24,000 nt of DNA from a virus, in the IMG/VR virus record IMGVR_UViG_3300031227_002958, positions 1 to 24,000 of that record; one strand, written 5' to 3'. Position numbers and translations under genes: made by a program. Shown in pieces: positions 6,971 through 14,208 of this stretch; the stretch's first letter is position 1, and each line of letters opens with the position of its first letter. The notes beneath the pieces were generated by a model. The model had not been told where the DNA came from, did no database searches, and was given only the letters and a program-made list of their open reading frames with translations.

Positions 6971-8543
6971 CGTAGTACTTTCCTTTCTTGATTACGGTCA
7001 CAGTCCTTGTGTAGTCGTTCAGGGCCTGCGGGAGTAGAAGGTCCTGTAATGCTTCGTTCACTGACATGAGGACTCCACGCTTAAGCGAGAAGCGTTTACG
7101 CCACCAGTGCTGGCCATTCGTCCCGGCCATGCCATCATGGTCTAGGCATACCCATTCCGCGAACGTCGATACACCACAGCGATACTGGATCCTAAGGGAA
7201 TCCTTCGAGTCAGGTTTTCTATGTCGTGTAACAAAGACCTCGTCAACTTCGAATGTTTCTGGGTCTATAGAAAGAATCGACCTCTTTGAAGGCTTGGCGT
7301 CGTGCAGTCGCTTCTCTCGTTCTTCGGCGGCAAGTCGCTCCACCTCAACCTTAGAGATGACCCAACCGCATCCAGGACACACCCGGATTGCCCGACTGAA
7401 AACCTCACGACAGGCATCACATTTTGCCAGCACTGTTGGCTGTCCACCGAGCAGATCAATGGGCCCATGCTCTTCGATGCACCTAGCGAAATCCAGTACA
7501 AGACAGTCACGCTTCCCTGGCCATAGGCGAAGTCCACGTCCCACCATCTGGGAATAAAGTCCAGGAGATAGCGTGGGACGCAGTAGAACGATGCAATCAA
7601 CGCTTCTAGCGTTGAAGCCTTCGGTGTAGACGTTAACATTACAAATTGCTCTGAGCTTTCCACTCTTGAATTCCTTTACTATTTGCGTACGCTTAAAGGG
7701 AGGCGTTTTTGCTGTGACAACTGGCGCTTCGATCCCCACTGCCGACAGAACCTTAGAGACTTTCTCGCAATGTTCTACATCCACACAGAAAAAAACTACC
7801 GACTTACGTTCCTCGGCCATGATGATCGTAGCTGCCTCAGTAACGGCAGCAATGATTAGCTTGTCGTCGTTTGTGCGCTTGGAGAGTTCCTTGAGGACAT
7901 AGTCCCCCTTAGACTTCCTTCGGATCCCGGTCAACACCGGCTGGGCAACGCCAACCTTGGTCCTTAACGGGGAAAGGAAGCCATCACCTATGAGGTCACG
8001 CACGTTAGCTTCATAGCATACCTCATTGAGGATATGGTCAGCATGGCAGAGGGTGCCACCGTGCATCCTGAACGGGGTAGCAGTCCAACCTATGACGCGG
8101 AGATCCCCGTTAAATTTCGTACAACCGTTTATGAAGGTTCGATATTTCCCTTCCCCGGCAAATGGAATCCTGTGGGCTTCATCCACCATGATGACGTCGA
8201 ACGGAGGGAACTCTCCGAATCGACGGAATACTGAGTCGATAGAAGCAAAGGTAATGGAGTTATCAACGTCACGCCGGCCGAGCCCTGCTGAATACACACC
8301 AATGTCCGCATTGGGATAGACCTCAGCAAGTTCTTCTGCATTCTGCTCGACTAGCTCCTTTCGGTGTGCTAATACGATACAACGAAACCATGGACACTGC
8401 GCCTTCCACCGCTGAATCGACCACGCCAGCATGACGGACTTTCCACCGCCTGTCGGAATGACAACGCACGGATTCCCTGGCTCAGTACACACGTACTGAT
8501 GCAGGGCATCCGCTGCTTCTTGCTGATATGGCCGAGGTTCCAA
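6939..8543 (-). CDS. SF2 DEAH-type DNA helicase with zinc finger
   Basis: A superfamily 2 helicase of 534 residues. No ATG is near the N-terminus; TTG at 8543 is chosen because an AAGGAA ribosome site precedes it and it begins 1 base after the nuclease stop, while TTG at 8561 would add 6 residues and overlap. Motifs: RPYQ (4-7), Walker A PTGGGKS (30-36), DEAH (121-124), motif III TATP (154-157), motif V YTEGFNA (306-312) and motif VI QMVGRGLR (332-339). This layout is that of RAD25/UvsW-like helicases used in recombination-dependent replication. After it come CDAC (375-378) and CPGCG (389-393), a four-Cys zinc finger, then a polar region and an unassigned C-terminal domain. It lies between the Cas4-like nuclease and the primase, as in many phage replication blocks. 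Confidence 0.93.
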   Translation of the reverse strand: MEPRPYQQEAADALHQYVCTEPGNPCVVIPTGGGKSVMLAWSIQRWKAQCPWFRCIVLAHRKELVEQNAEELAEVYPNADIGVYSAGLGRRDVDNSITFASIDSVFRRFGEFPPFDVIMVDEAHRIPFAGEGKYRTFINGCTKFNGDLRVIGWTATPFRMHGGTLCHADHILNEVCYEANVRDLIGDGFLSPLRTKVGVAQPVLTGIRRKSKGDYVLKELSKRTNDDKLIIAAVTEAATIIMAEERKSVVFFCVDVEHCEKVSKVLSAVGIEAPVVTAKTPPFKRTQIVKEFKSGKLRAICNVNVYTEGFNARSVDCIVLLRPTLSPGLYSQMVGRGLRLWPGKRDCLVLDFARCIEEHGPIDLLGGQPTVLAKCDACREVFSRAIRVCPGCGWVISKVEVERLAAEEREKRLHDAKPSKRSILSIDPETFEVDEVFVTRHRKPDSKDSLRIQYRCGVSTFAEWVCLDHDGMAGTNGQHWWRKRFSLKRGVLMSVNEALQDLLLPQALNDYTRTVTVIKKGKYYDVIGFNQPAS

Positions 8544-8544
8544 G

Positions 8545-9894
8545 CTATTCCTTCCCTTCAATTATCATGGCGTTCCAAGTTATCTGGTTTGGGTATACTA
8601 TAGCAACACGCCCGCCTTCGTACTCGACTGCAATGTGACCGAGGGTGTCGCACTTATTGATGGGAGCCTCTTCCGAGACCGGATCCTTTCCGTAGAGCTT
8701 CTTCCATTCGGCTGCCAGGTCTTCCTTGCGGCCTTGCCACTTAATGCAGCAGTCTGGTATTGGGTATCGATCCATGATATCCCTATCGACTACCTCTACT
8801 TCAGCTTCCATTTCCTCCTGGGCGGTAGCGACAAGGCCATTAGCGATCACAGCGATAGGTGTCGTCATAAGCACAGCGTGAGTATGGCAGCCCTTGGCAG
8901 TTCCATACTTCCAGGTAACGCCACTTTCCTTGTTGTGAATCTTAACCCATTCCGTGCCGTCCTTATTTTCCTTGTGCTCGCTGACCTCACCATAGGCGTC
9001 GAGCAAGCTAGGGAGCATCAAGAACTTCGGACAATCCTTTCCGCATCCAGTATCAGTAATGGTCTTCGAGTACTTTTCGCAGCACCAGCTAGCTTCCGTG
9101 CGTTTATCGTCGTCGGTGTTCATCGGTGTCGCCCAGCAGCACTGACGGCAGCTTAGAGAAGCGATTGGCACTGCCGGCTCGGGAGCCTCAGTCCCCCAGC
9201 AAAGCCCTCTGGCATCGCACCACTTGCATTCATAGTAGTCCTTCTTCGTCGAGCCTCGCTCCGGTGCGTTGGACGATTCAATAATCCTCTTGGCCCGCTG
9301 CTTCAAAGTCCCGGCGTACGCAGGGTCAAACTTACTCCGCTCCGCGTAGAGTTCATCAGTATCCTTGTTCTTGGCAAGATACAGGGCACGCTTCATCCCG
9401 GTCCCGAGCATGTAAACCTGCATTTGGGCATGGTGTTTAATTTTCGACTCCTGGACTCCGTGCAGTTTGAGCTGGCCGAAGGACTTCTTATTGTGAGTCT
9501 TAAATTCTAAGACATGCCACGCCTTGGGAGCCTCGGGAATACCTAATCCGGCACCGTCCATGTGGCCTTTGAAGTGCCCGCCAAGGAAAGAGATCTCGAA
9601 CTGTTCGCCGGCATCATCGACGTCGTGGATTTCGCATCCAATACCGCGAAGATCCGCAACCATTCGAGCCTCTTCGAGGTCTCCAGTCTCGAAGAGGCGA
9701 TACATGCGGCCGCTGAAAGGGCTTTGAACACAGTGGCGGAATTCATACCAGAGATATCGATCGCAGAAGTGACCGATATTGGAGGCCCCTAAGTAACCGC
9801 GACGCCCCGGAGAATCCCCACGCATTTTATATACGTCGTAGATATCCGCTACAGTCCTTGATTCACCGAGGATTTCAGGGGCTATCTTGGTCAT
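8545..9894 (-). CDS. PD-(D/E)XK exonuclease, Cas4/RecB-like, with iron-sulfur cysteines
   Basis: A 449-residue nuclease starting at ATG 9894, coupled to the preceding stop (ATGA). The catalytic core shows GHMDG (Asp113), HVLEFKTH (Glu130-x-Lys132) and a downstream AQMQVYML helix with the Gln-Tyr motif (157-163). Cys44 (GHFCDR) and a distal CKWCDARGLC (Cys223, Cys226, Cys232) match the four-Cys 4Fe-4S arrangement of Cas4/AddB-type nucleases. A second Cys cluster follows at about 249-288 (SCRQCC, WCC, GCGKDC), as in many phage RecB-like nucleases, and probably binds zinc. The last 120 residues, Glu/Lys rich and beta-like, are unassigned. Next to an SF2 helicase, a Sak4 ATPase and an ssDNA-binding-type protein it most likely resects DNA ends for recombination. 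Confidence 0.9.
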   Translation of the reverse strand: MTKIAPEILGESRTVADIYDVYKMRGDSPGRRGYLGASNIGHFCDRYLWYEFRHCVQSPFSGRMYRLFETGDLEEARMVADLRGIGCEIHDVDDAGEQFEISFLGGHFKGHMDGAGLGIPEAPKAWHVLEFKTHNKKSFGQLKLHGVQESKIKHHAQMQVYMLGTGMKRALYLAKNKDTDELYAERSKFDPAYAGTLKQRAKRIIESSNAPERGSTKKDYYECKWCDARGLCWGTEAPEPAVPIASLSCRQCCWATPMNTDDDKRTEASWCCEKYSKTITDTGCGKDCPKFLMLPSLLDAYGEVSEHKENKDGTEWVKIHNKESGVTWKYGTAKGCHTHAVLMTTPIAVIANGLVATAQEEMEAEVEVVDRDIMDRYPIPDCCIKWQGRKEDLAAEWKKLYGKDPVSEEAPINKCDTLGHIAVEYEGGRVAIVYPNQITWNAMIIEGKE

Positions 9895-10472
9895 TGCGGG
9901 TTCCCCCAAGGGACGCCACCAGCAGCTGGAAGACCAGTAGCAGGCACAGCAGGAGCCGGAACAAAGGGAGTTTGCGTAGCTGGTTGATTTCGCTGATCCG
10001 GGGCAGCAGGCGGAACCGCATGGTTCTGAGACCCTCCAGCGTTGCCGAAGCTCGGTGCCTCAGCAACCTGCCCCACCGGCAACGAGGTATACTTCCGTAC
10101 GGCGTTGTAGACACCCTCGACCTTCAGGGAGGCAATGACTGTCTTCTGGACTAGCTCATTGATCGACGACAGGGTTTGAATGCCAACTGCCTTACCCAGG
10201 CCAGCTAGTTGGCCGCGTCCAATCGCCTCAGCTTTCTCGCTGGGGTTCTTGATGTTGAAGCGGTCCCAGATTTTCCGACCGGCGTACTTATCGCCGACAA
10301 TCAACAGCACTACCTCAAGATAGCAGCCGTCGCCGGCCTTCGTCTGCTTAATCTCGGCCTGTTGGATGGTTACTGGGTAGTCGCCAGGCGGGACAGGGTC
10401 GAAGTCCGGCTGTTCGTAGGCATTAGTATCAAAGGGAGTGGCTCCAAAAACATCATTGAGATCGTAACTCAT
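9891..10472 (-). CDS. DUF669-family ssDNA-binding-type protein
   Basis: A 193-residue protein. ATG at 10472 is supported by GAGGAC just upstream and lies 1 base after the SPFH gene stop; a longer in-frame reading up to 10628 lies inside that gene and is rejected. It begins with MSYDLNDVFG and carries the DUF669 pattern PPGDYPVTIQQAEIKQT (28-44), YLEVVLLIV, AGRKIWDRFNI (64-74) and a helical GRGQLAGLGKAVG segment (86-98). DUF669 proteins occur in phage recombination clusters and are regarded as single-stranded DNA-binding or annealing accessories. From about residue 135 the chain is Pro/Ala/Gln rich and disordered, ending in PWGNPQ, not in the acidic tail of cellular SSB. It is coupled by ATGA to the Cas4-like nuclease. 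Confidence 0.82.
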   Translation of the reverse strand: MSYDLNDVFGATPFDTNAYEQPDFDPVPPGDYPVTIQQAEIKQTKAGDGCYLEVVLLIVGDKYAGRKIWDRFNIKNPSEKAEAIGRGQLAGLGKAVGIQTLSSINELVQKTVIASLKVEGVYNAVRKYTSLPVGQVAEAPSFGNAGGSQNHAVPPAAPDQRNQPATQTPFVPAPAVPATGLPAAGGVPWGNPQ

Positions 10473-10473
10473 T

Positions 10474-11043
10474 CTAGTCCTCTTCAGTGTTAGCGGGGAT
10501 GATTTCAAGCGGCGTTCCGTCAGACATAGTCCTAATGACTTGGCAGTTTGCGAAGTCTGTGAGCCCTGCGATATGCACCGAGACGCCATACCGACGCAGC
10601 TTCCTTCTCGTCTCGTCTGTAAGGGCATCCTGAAAGTGCCCAGTTAAGTGGGTTAGTACATCGTCGAAAGCGTGCTTCGACACGATTGTAGTGAGTGCCA
10701 GCATAGACACGTCGCTGATTGTATCGTCGACATCCCAAGTGCGAGCGACAGCCTTAAGGATATCTGTAATACTGTAGACCACAACGCCACTGCAGCCAAC
10801 AGTGTGACGGTCAAGCGTAGTGAGCGATTGCGTCGGGAGATTGAGCGTCTGGCGTGCGACAGGTTGAATTACGGTCTCAGTAACCAGTGGCCAGTAAACA
10901 CGCAATCCAGGAAGCATCTTCCCCGGGCTCTTACCGTTCCTAAATCGAACGCCACGGTGCGTTGACCGTATGATTACTAACCGGGGGAAGAATTTAGCAA
11001 CCCACTGAGCGAGTTCTCCGATCCAAGAAAAGGCACCGGTCAT
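10474..11043 (-). CDS. SPFH/band-7 domain protein (prohibitin/stomatin-like)
   Basis: A 189-residue protein starting with ATG 11043, coupled (ATGA) to a small membrane-protein gene. After an amphipathic hydrophobic N-terminus (FSWIGELAQWVAKFF), the chain follows the SPFH pattern: HRGVRFRNG (29-37), MLPGLRVYWPLVTETV (43-58), RQTLNLPTQSLTTLDR (64-79), a VVVYSITD strand (87-94), a helical segment with ISDVSML (109-115), and LRRYGVSVHIAGLTDF (149-164). SPFH proteins such as HflK/HflC and prohibitin form membrane-bound rings or microdomains and regulate FtsH. There is no strong transmembrane helix of its own, so the coupled 55-residue membrane protein may act as anchor (inference). Its place between the Sak4 ATPase and the ssDNA-binding gene is unexpected. 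The family call is good; function is unknown. Confidence 0.8.
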   Translation of the reverse strand: MTGAFSWIGELAQWVAKFFPRLVIIRSTHRGVRFRNGKSPGKMLPGLRVYWPLVTETVIQPVARQTLNLPTQSLTTLDRHTVGCSGVVVYSITDILKAVARTWDVDDTISDVSMLALTTIVSKHAFDDVLTHLTGHFQDALTDETRRKLRRYGVSVHIAGLTDFANCQVIRTMSDGTPLEIIPANTEED

Positions 11044-11207
11044 TTTCGCTTTCCTAGATAACCAAACAATCCAAATACCACAACGCCAAGGATAACTAAA
11101 GCGGCAGCCTGGGCAGTAGGAGTGATCGCTTCGAGAACGCCTTGTGCTATCTCGTGGCGAGTCCGTTCCATTTGCTCTAAAACTAGCCGCGTTATGAAGT
11201 CACGCAT
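11040..11207 (-). CDS. Small membrane protein coupled to SPFH gene
   Basis: A 55-residue protein. ATG at 11207 (after AAGGT) is preferred to the in-frame 11240 because the latter lies deep inside the Sak4 gene; the chosen start overlaps the Sak4 stop by 8 bases. Residues 1-30 are charged and helical (FITRLVLEQMERTRHEI), followed by a single transmembrane helix at about 33-52 and a KRK end, which suggests the C-terminus is in the cytoplasm-facing basic position. The stop is coupled (ATGA) to the SPFH gene. No family is recognised; a membrane anchor or small partner for the SPFH protein fits the arrangement. Confidence 0.6.
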   Translation of the reverse strand: MRDFITRLVLEQMERTRHEIAQGVLEAITPTAQAAALVILGVVVFGLFGYLGKRK

Positions 11208-12027
11208 GCACGACCTTACTTGCTGCGTTGACAGCCGCAATAAAGTGTTCCCATCCTAGTGGAATCTCATACGGAAGATGTCCATAGACACCTCGGCCTC
11301 CACCTGGATGCGATAGACGGTGCTGCGTATACAGGAAGCGTTGGTTCGGAGCAATTTCGATTCCCCTGCCTTGCTGCTTATTGAAGCCGATATCTTCCTT
11401 GGTAACAGCCCCTTTGTAATTACAGAAGAGAATGCAGTCTGCCCATCGTGACAGAAGGTCGGCAGCCTTATGGTGGATGTCAAAGACGAACGCATCGTAG
11501 GGCCCGAGTAATGGGTCGACCACCTGCTTCGTCTTGACATGCCCGATGATAATCGACGCCATGTTCCGCTCAGAGCGGAGCCTGTCAAGGGCAGCCAGGT
11601 AGGTACGCCATTCCAGCGTAGCCTCGTCATAGCCCTTTGAATAGCCACCGTGGACGCCGTCAATCGAATGAGCCTCGGGCTCCTTGGATGTCCTGGTCGC
11701 ATTGTAGCGGCGGATTGTCGTCTCCCAGAGCAGTGGCTCTAGTGAGCTGGCGGAGTCCGTCACGACGGTCGCATGGTTATGCTCTGCAGTCCTCAAAGTT
11801 TCTAGCCATCCAAGAGAGTCCTCAAGGGAATCACATACAGGCGTGGCTTGCATGTCGTTGTATCCAATGAGATCGTCGATGCCCTCCTCATTCTTGATCG
11901 GCAAGAAGATCGGCCCTGGGGCCCCTGCCGCAGTTCTTGACTTGCCAACCTTATGGATACCGAGTAACAGGATCCGGGGCGGTCGCATTACTGGAGTGGT
12001 CTGTAGTGACGTAAGATCGTATGCCAT
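11200..12027 (-). CDS. Sak4-type RecA-like ATPase (phage AAA_24 nucleotide-binding protein)
   Basis: A 275-residue protein. ATG at 12027 overlaps the preceding stop by one base (TAATG). It has a Walker A motif GIHKVGKS (23-30), a KNEEGIDDL segment (45-53), a Walker-B-like strand TVVTDSAS (87-94), and a later ASIIIGHVKTKQV strand and LSRWADCILF region, the usual layout of the phage P-loop family AAA_24. That family includes Sak4, a RecA-fold single-strand annealing protein that works with a phage SSB. The DUF669 protein, Cas4-like nuclease and SF2 helicase downstream make up the rest of such a recombination set. The N-terminal 15 residues and C-terminal tail show nothing special. The alternative is a generic phage NTPase; the gene context supports the recombinase reading. 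Confidence 0.85.
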   Translation of the reverse strand: MAYDLTSLQTTPVMRPPRILLLGIHKVGKSRTAAGAPGPIFLPIKNEEGIDDLIGYNDMQATPVCDSLEDSLGWLETLRTAEHNHATVVTDSASSLEPLLWETTIRRYNATRTSKEPEAHSIDGVHGGYSKGYDEATLEWRTYLAALDRLRSERNMASIIIGHVKTKQVVDPLLGPYDAFVFDIHHKAADLLSRWADCILFCNYKGAVTKEDIGFNKQQGRGIEIAPNQRFLYTQHRLSHPGGGRGVYGHLPYEIPLGWEHFIAAVNAASKVVHA

Positions 12028-12215
12028 TAGTTATCCCTTAATTGAACGTATAGTGGTCGTTCTCTGTCTCCGCTGTATTCCATGTCGTCCACGAGATCCT
12101 CGATAAAGGACATCACGAACGGGGCAAGGGAGCACTTCCCGGCAGCCGTTCGGATCGATTCGACATGCCCAATGAAGACTTCGTCTTTTCCGAATCTCAG
12201 ATAGATGTTTGACAT
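12027..12215 (-). CDS. Small hypothetical protein
   Basis: A 62-residue acidic protein. ATG at 12215 comes 1 base after the metallopeptidase stop, while a longer reading to 12263 would run back into that gene. Its stop is coupled (TAATG) to the Sak4 gene. It starts with a beta-like stretch (NIYLRFGKDEVFIGHV) followed by a helix (FVMSFIEDLVDDM). I do not recognise a family. Being tied to Sak4 translation, it may be a small accessory of the recombination block, but this is only position-based. Confidence 0.5.
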   Translation of the reverse strand: MSNIYLRFGKDEVFIGHVESIRTAAGKCSLAPFVMSFIEDLVDDMEYSGDRERPLYVQLRDN

Positions 12216-12216
12216 G

Positions 12217-12993
12217 CTAGAACCCCAACACTTTTCTTGTCCAAGCCTTGCCGTACCAGGCACGCATAGACTCGCGTAGCTTCATTGCGTCCTTAGAAGT
12301 ACGAAGACGCTGCAGATATGCTTCATTCGTATTGCGAGTATTCGACTTCTTATAGACAAGCATCGCCCGCTCGATCGACCACTTCATAAAGGTCTTGTAC
12401 TCTTTATCCTTCCACTGCTCCGCTTGAGCATGTCTAGTGTCACAAATGAAAACACAAGATGAGTAGACGATGAATTCAAGCGTGAACGCAACTGTATCTC
12501 GCCTGTCCGTACGCCCCATTTGGTTTCTTGCGATCGAGCCATTCGTGTAGGCCGTAAACTCATCAATAATGTGCGACGGGTCATAGTACCACCAGTGTCC
12601 AGGCTGCATGTACCAGTAACAGCCGCCCCGAAGCGAGGCCGGCACAAATTCCTTGGCTCGGTAAAGATTCTTAGAGAGAAGCGGCTCGAAAACAAATGCC
12701 TTACCATTCAAAACGTAGAACGCTTTCTTGCCGGTGCTATTACGAAGAAGTCCGTTAATGCCGTGCGTGCCTTCATGAGCGTGCGTAGAGGTATCGCGAT
12801 CGGCATAGGGGTGACCGTTCCAAAGGTGGGACTCGATGTCAATCAAGATCGGGAGACGGTAGGACGGGGTGCTCTGCCGTGTCGGTTGGACGGTTATCCA
12901 GCCGGCATTAGCAAGAGCGACCATGCAGAGTAAGATACCCCCGGCTAAAACAGCCAATAGGAGCAATTCACAGACAATTCGGCAGATACGCAT
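12217..12993 (-). CDS. Membrane-anchored HExxH metallopeptidase candidate
   Basis: A 258-residue protein starting at ATG 12993 after a GAGAGGAAGAGAG ribosome site. Residues 8-29 form a signal anchor or signal peptide ending ANA, so the rest is probably outside the inner membrane. The centre contains HAHEGTHGINGLL (71-83), an HExxH zinc site with His73, Glu74 and His77, and a later IIDEFTAY segment (142-149) whose Glu145 would be the third ligand of a gluzincin such as the anthrax-lethal-factor-like group. Between them are Trp/Tyr-rich stretches (YWYMQPGHWWYY, 126-137). The C-terminal 70 residues are helical and basic. No named family is certain. It lies at the end of the envelope block, next to a holin-like gene. 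Either lysis/envelope cleavage or surface modification of the host is possible. Confidence 0.6.
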   Translation of the reverse strand: MRICRIVCELLLLAVLAGGILLCMVALANAGWITVQPTRQSTPSYRLPILIDIESHLWNGHPYADRDTSTHAHEGTHGINGLLRNSTGKKAFYVLNGKAFVFEPLLSKNLYRAKEFVPASLRGGCYWYMQPGHWWYYDPSHIIDEFTAYTNGSIARNQMGRTDRRDTVAFTLEFIVYSSCVFICDTRHAQAEQWKDKEYKTFMKWSIERAMLVYKKSNTRNTNEAYLQRLRTSKDAMKLRESMRAWYGKAWTRKVLGF

Positions 12994-13020
12994 TCTCTCT
13001 TCCTCTCTTCCAGGACAGAG

Positions 13021-13284
13021 CTATTCGCTCATGGCGTCAATGATATTCTTGGTAAATTTCTTGAACGCCTTTCGCATTCTCTTCTGTTCTTTCATGAATG
13101 CATCCCTCTCCTCCTTACGTTCCGCCCGATGCTCTGGCAGAACCCTCGTGAAAAGGATCCACAGTGTCGCAGACAGGACACCTAAAGCACTGAGCTGGAT
13201 ATATGGCTGGTAGCCTAGTGGGAAGGATGTAGACGCACATAGCGTTGAGTAACCCGAGATAATTCCAAAAACTACCGTACGCAT
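13021..13284 (-). CDS. Holin-like small membrane protein
   Basis: An 87-residue protein overlapping the end of the thioredoxin gene by 13 bases; AAGGT lies upstream of ATG 13284. A mildly hydrophobic N-terminus is followed by one strong membrane helix at about residues 27-48 (IQLSALGVLSATLWILF), then a highly charged helical tail with repeated Glu/Lys/Arg (about 50-80). This build, one or two helices plus a charged cytoplasmic tail, is common among phage holins, and neighbours in the block are peptidases that would need access to the envelope. No sequence family is certain, so holin is a context-based suggestion. Confidence 0.5.
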   Translation of the reverse strand: MRTVVFGIISGYSTLCASTSFPLGYQPYIQLSALGVLSATLWILFTRVLPEHRAERKEERDAFMKEQKRMRKAFKKFTKNIIDAMSE

Positions 13285-13685
13285 TTCTTGACCTTCTCTA
13301 TGCGGTGTGTCCTAGCGATTTCCTTCCAGCCATTCTTAGAGAGTGCCAGGACGCGGTACGTCGGCAAATACTTAATGTTATGCCTTACGGCATACGCCGC
13401 ACCATGTCGGGTGCCAGTGTCAAAAAACTCGATAGTGACACACGGGTTCCCGTCTGGGTTGTCAAGCTCATTGAGTACAGGTTTATCTTTCTGGCATTGT
13501 GGGCACCACGACGCCGTGCATGCCTCCACCCAGTATACTCTCTGAGTATCCGGCGAATCAGAGGGTGCGGGGCTAATGACCAGTGAACCGACAAGCACTG
13601 CGAACGCTGCGATCACAGAGAACCATAATACAGACACGGTAAAGGCTCCGATATTTGCAAGGATTCTCTTGTATCTCTGTTTCAT
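13272..13685 (-). CDS. Membrane-anchored thioredoxin-like protein (CPQC)
   Basis: A 137-residue protein; ATG 13685 follows AAAGGAAG at good spacing. A membrane helix at about 11-37 is followed by a short Pro/Ser linker and a thioredoxin fold facing outward. The active-site block is ASWCPQCQKDKPVL (58-71) with Cys61 and Cys64, and the cis-proline loop is YLPTYRV (Pro108). Two further Cys (Cys82, Cys135) may pair with each other. Thioredoxins of this type reduce or form disulfides in the periplasm or cell wall; several neighbours (the C39-like peptidase, the metallopeptidase) are Cys-containing exported proteins and could be clients. A long 99-base gap with a hairpin lies just upstream. Confidence 0.82.
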   Translation of the reverse strand: MKQRYKRILANIGAFTVSVLWFSVIAAFAVLVGSLVISPAPSDSPDTQRVYWVEACTASWCPQCQKDKPVLNELDNPDGNPCVTIEFFDTGTRHGAAYAVRHNIKYLPTYRVLALSKNGWKEIARTHRIEKVKKCVR

Positions 13686-13784
13686 GTACCACTTCCTTTA
13701 CTTATGTACACCCGCCCCTCCCCCTGAGTCGCAGACCAGCCTGCAGCCTGGAGGCCACTCAGGGGAGAAGCAAGGCGTTTCTGG
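13686..13784 (-). promoter_or_regulatory. Intergenic gap with 9-bp perfect hairpin
   Basis: No gene fits in this 99-base gap. It contains a perfect inverted repeat: CCCCTGAGT at 13721-13729 and ACTCAGGGG at 13757-13765, with a 27-base loop. The loop itself has a CCAG/CTGG mini-stem and a 7-base direct repeat (CAGCCTG twice, at about 13737-13750). On the transcribed strand the hairpin is followed by GGGGAGGGGCGGG, not a U-tract, so it is not a standard intrinsic terminator. It could be an RNA processing site, an mRNA-stabilising element for the genes upstream or downstream, or a protein-binding site. The gap ends with the ribosome site of the thioredoxin gene. The structure is seen; the role is unknown. 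Confidence 0.55.
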
Positions 13785-14195
13785 TTACTGCACGACAGCT
13801 CTAGGAGCCTTTGCTACGATCGATGGGTCTGTTACTTCCACGGCTTCAGCCAGCTTGGCAGCGACAACAATGCGGCCGGGCTCGGTCAGTAACTTACGTG
13901 TCAGGACCTTATCGAAGACGTCGTCGAATTCTTTCAGTACGATATCAGGGTTGCCGTTCAGGAGCTGCACTGCATTTAGAACAGTACTGACGTAGGAACT
14001 TTTATCACCAACAGCGAAGTCCATAAGGAACTTCGGCAGGATACTAAGCCCATACGACCGGAGCGTTCCGGAAAGCTCAACGGCATTCCTCTTGGCCTCT
14101 TCGATTCGTGTGTCAATCTTGTACACGAATCTCGACCCAAAGAAACCAACGGCAGCAACTGCCAGCAATACGAGCAGTGAGGTCATAATGGTCAT
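13785..14195 (-). CDS. Small membrane protein with helical tail
   Basis: A 136-residue protein. ATG at 14195 is chosen because AAGGAGAGAG precedes it in a 13-base gap; in-frame codons further up (to 14417) lie inside the neighbouring gene. A single hydrophobic helix at residues 4-22 forms a signal anchor, followed by an amphipathic, mostly alpha-helical domain with alternating charged residues (IDTRIEEAKRNAVELSG, DIVLKEFDDVFDKVLTRKLL). There is no recognised family. It sits between two thioredoxin-fold membrane proteins and may be part of the same envelope complex, which is position-based inference. Downstream is the hairpin-containing gap. Confidence 0.6.
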   Translation of the reverse strand: MTIMTSLLVLLAVAAVGFFGSRFVYKIDTRIEEAKRNAVELSGTLRSYGLSILPKFLMDFAVGDKSSYVSTVLNAVQLLNGNPDIVLKEFDDVFDKVLTRKLLTEPGRIVVAAKLAEAVEVTDPSIVAKAPRAVVQ

Positions 14196-14208
14196 GTCTC
14201 TCTCCTTG

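Noticed and set aside
13721-13765. Intrinsic terminator
   Set aside because: The stem is strong but the transcribed strand continues with G-rich sequence, not a U-tract.
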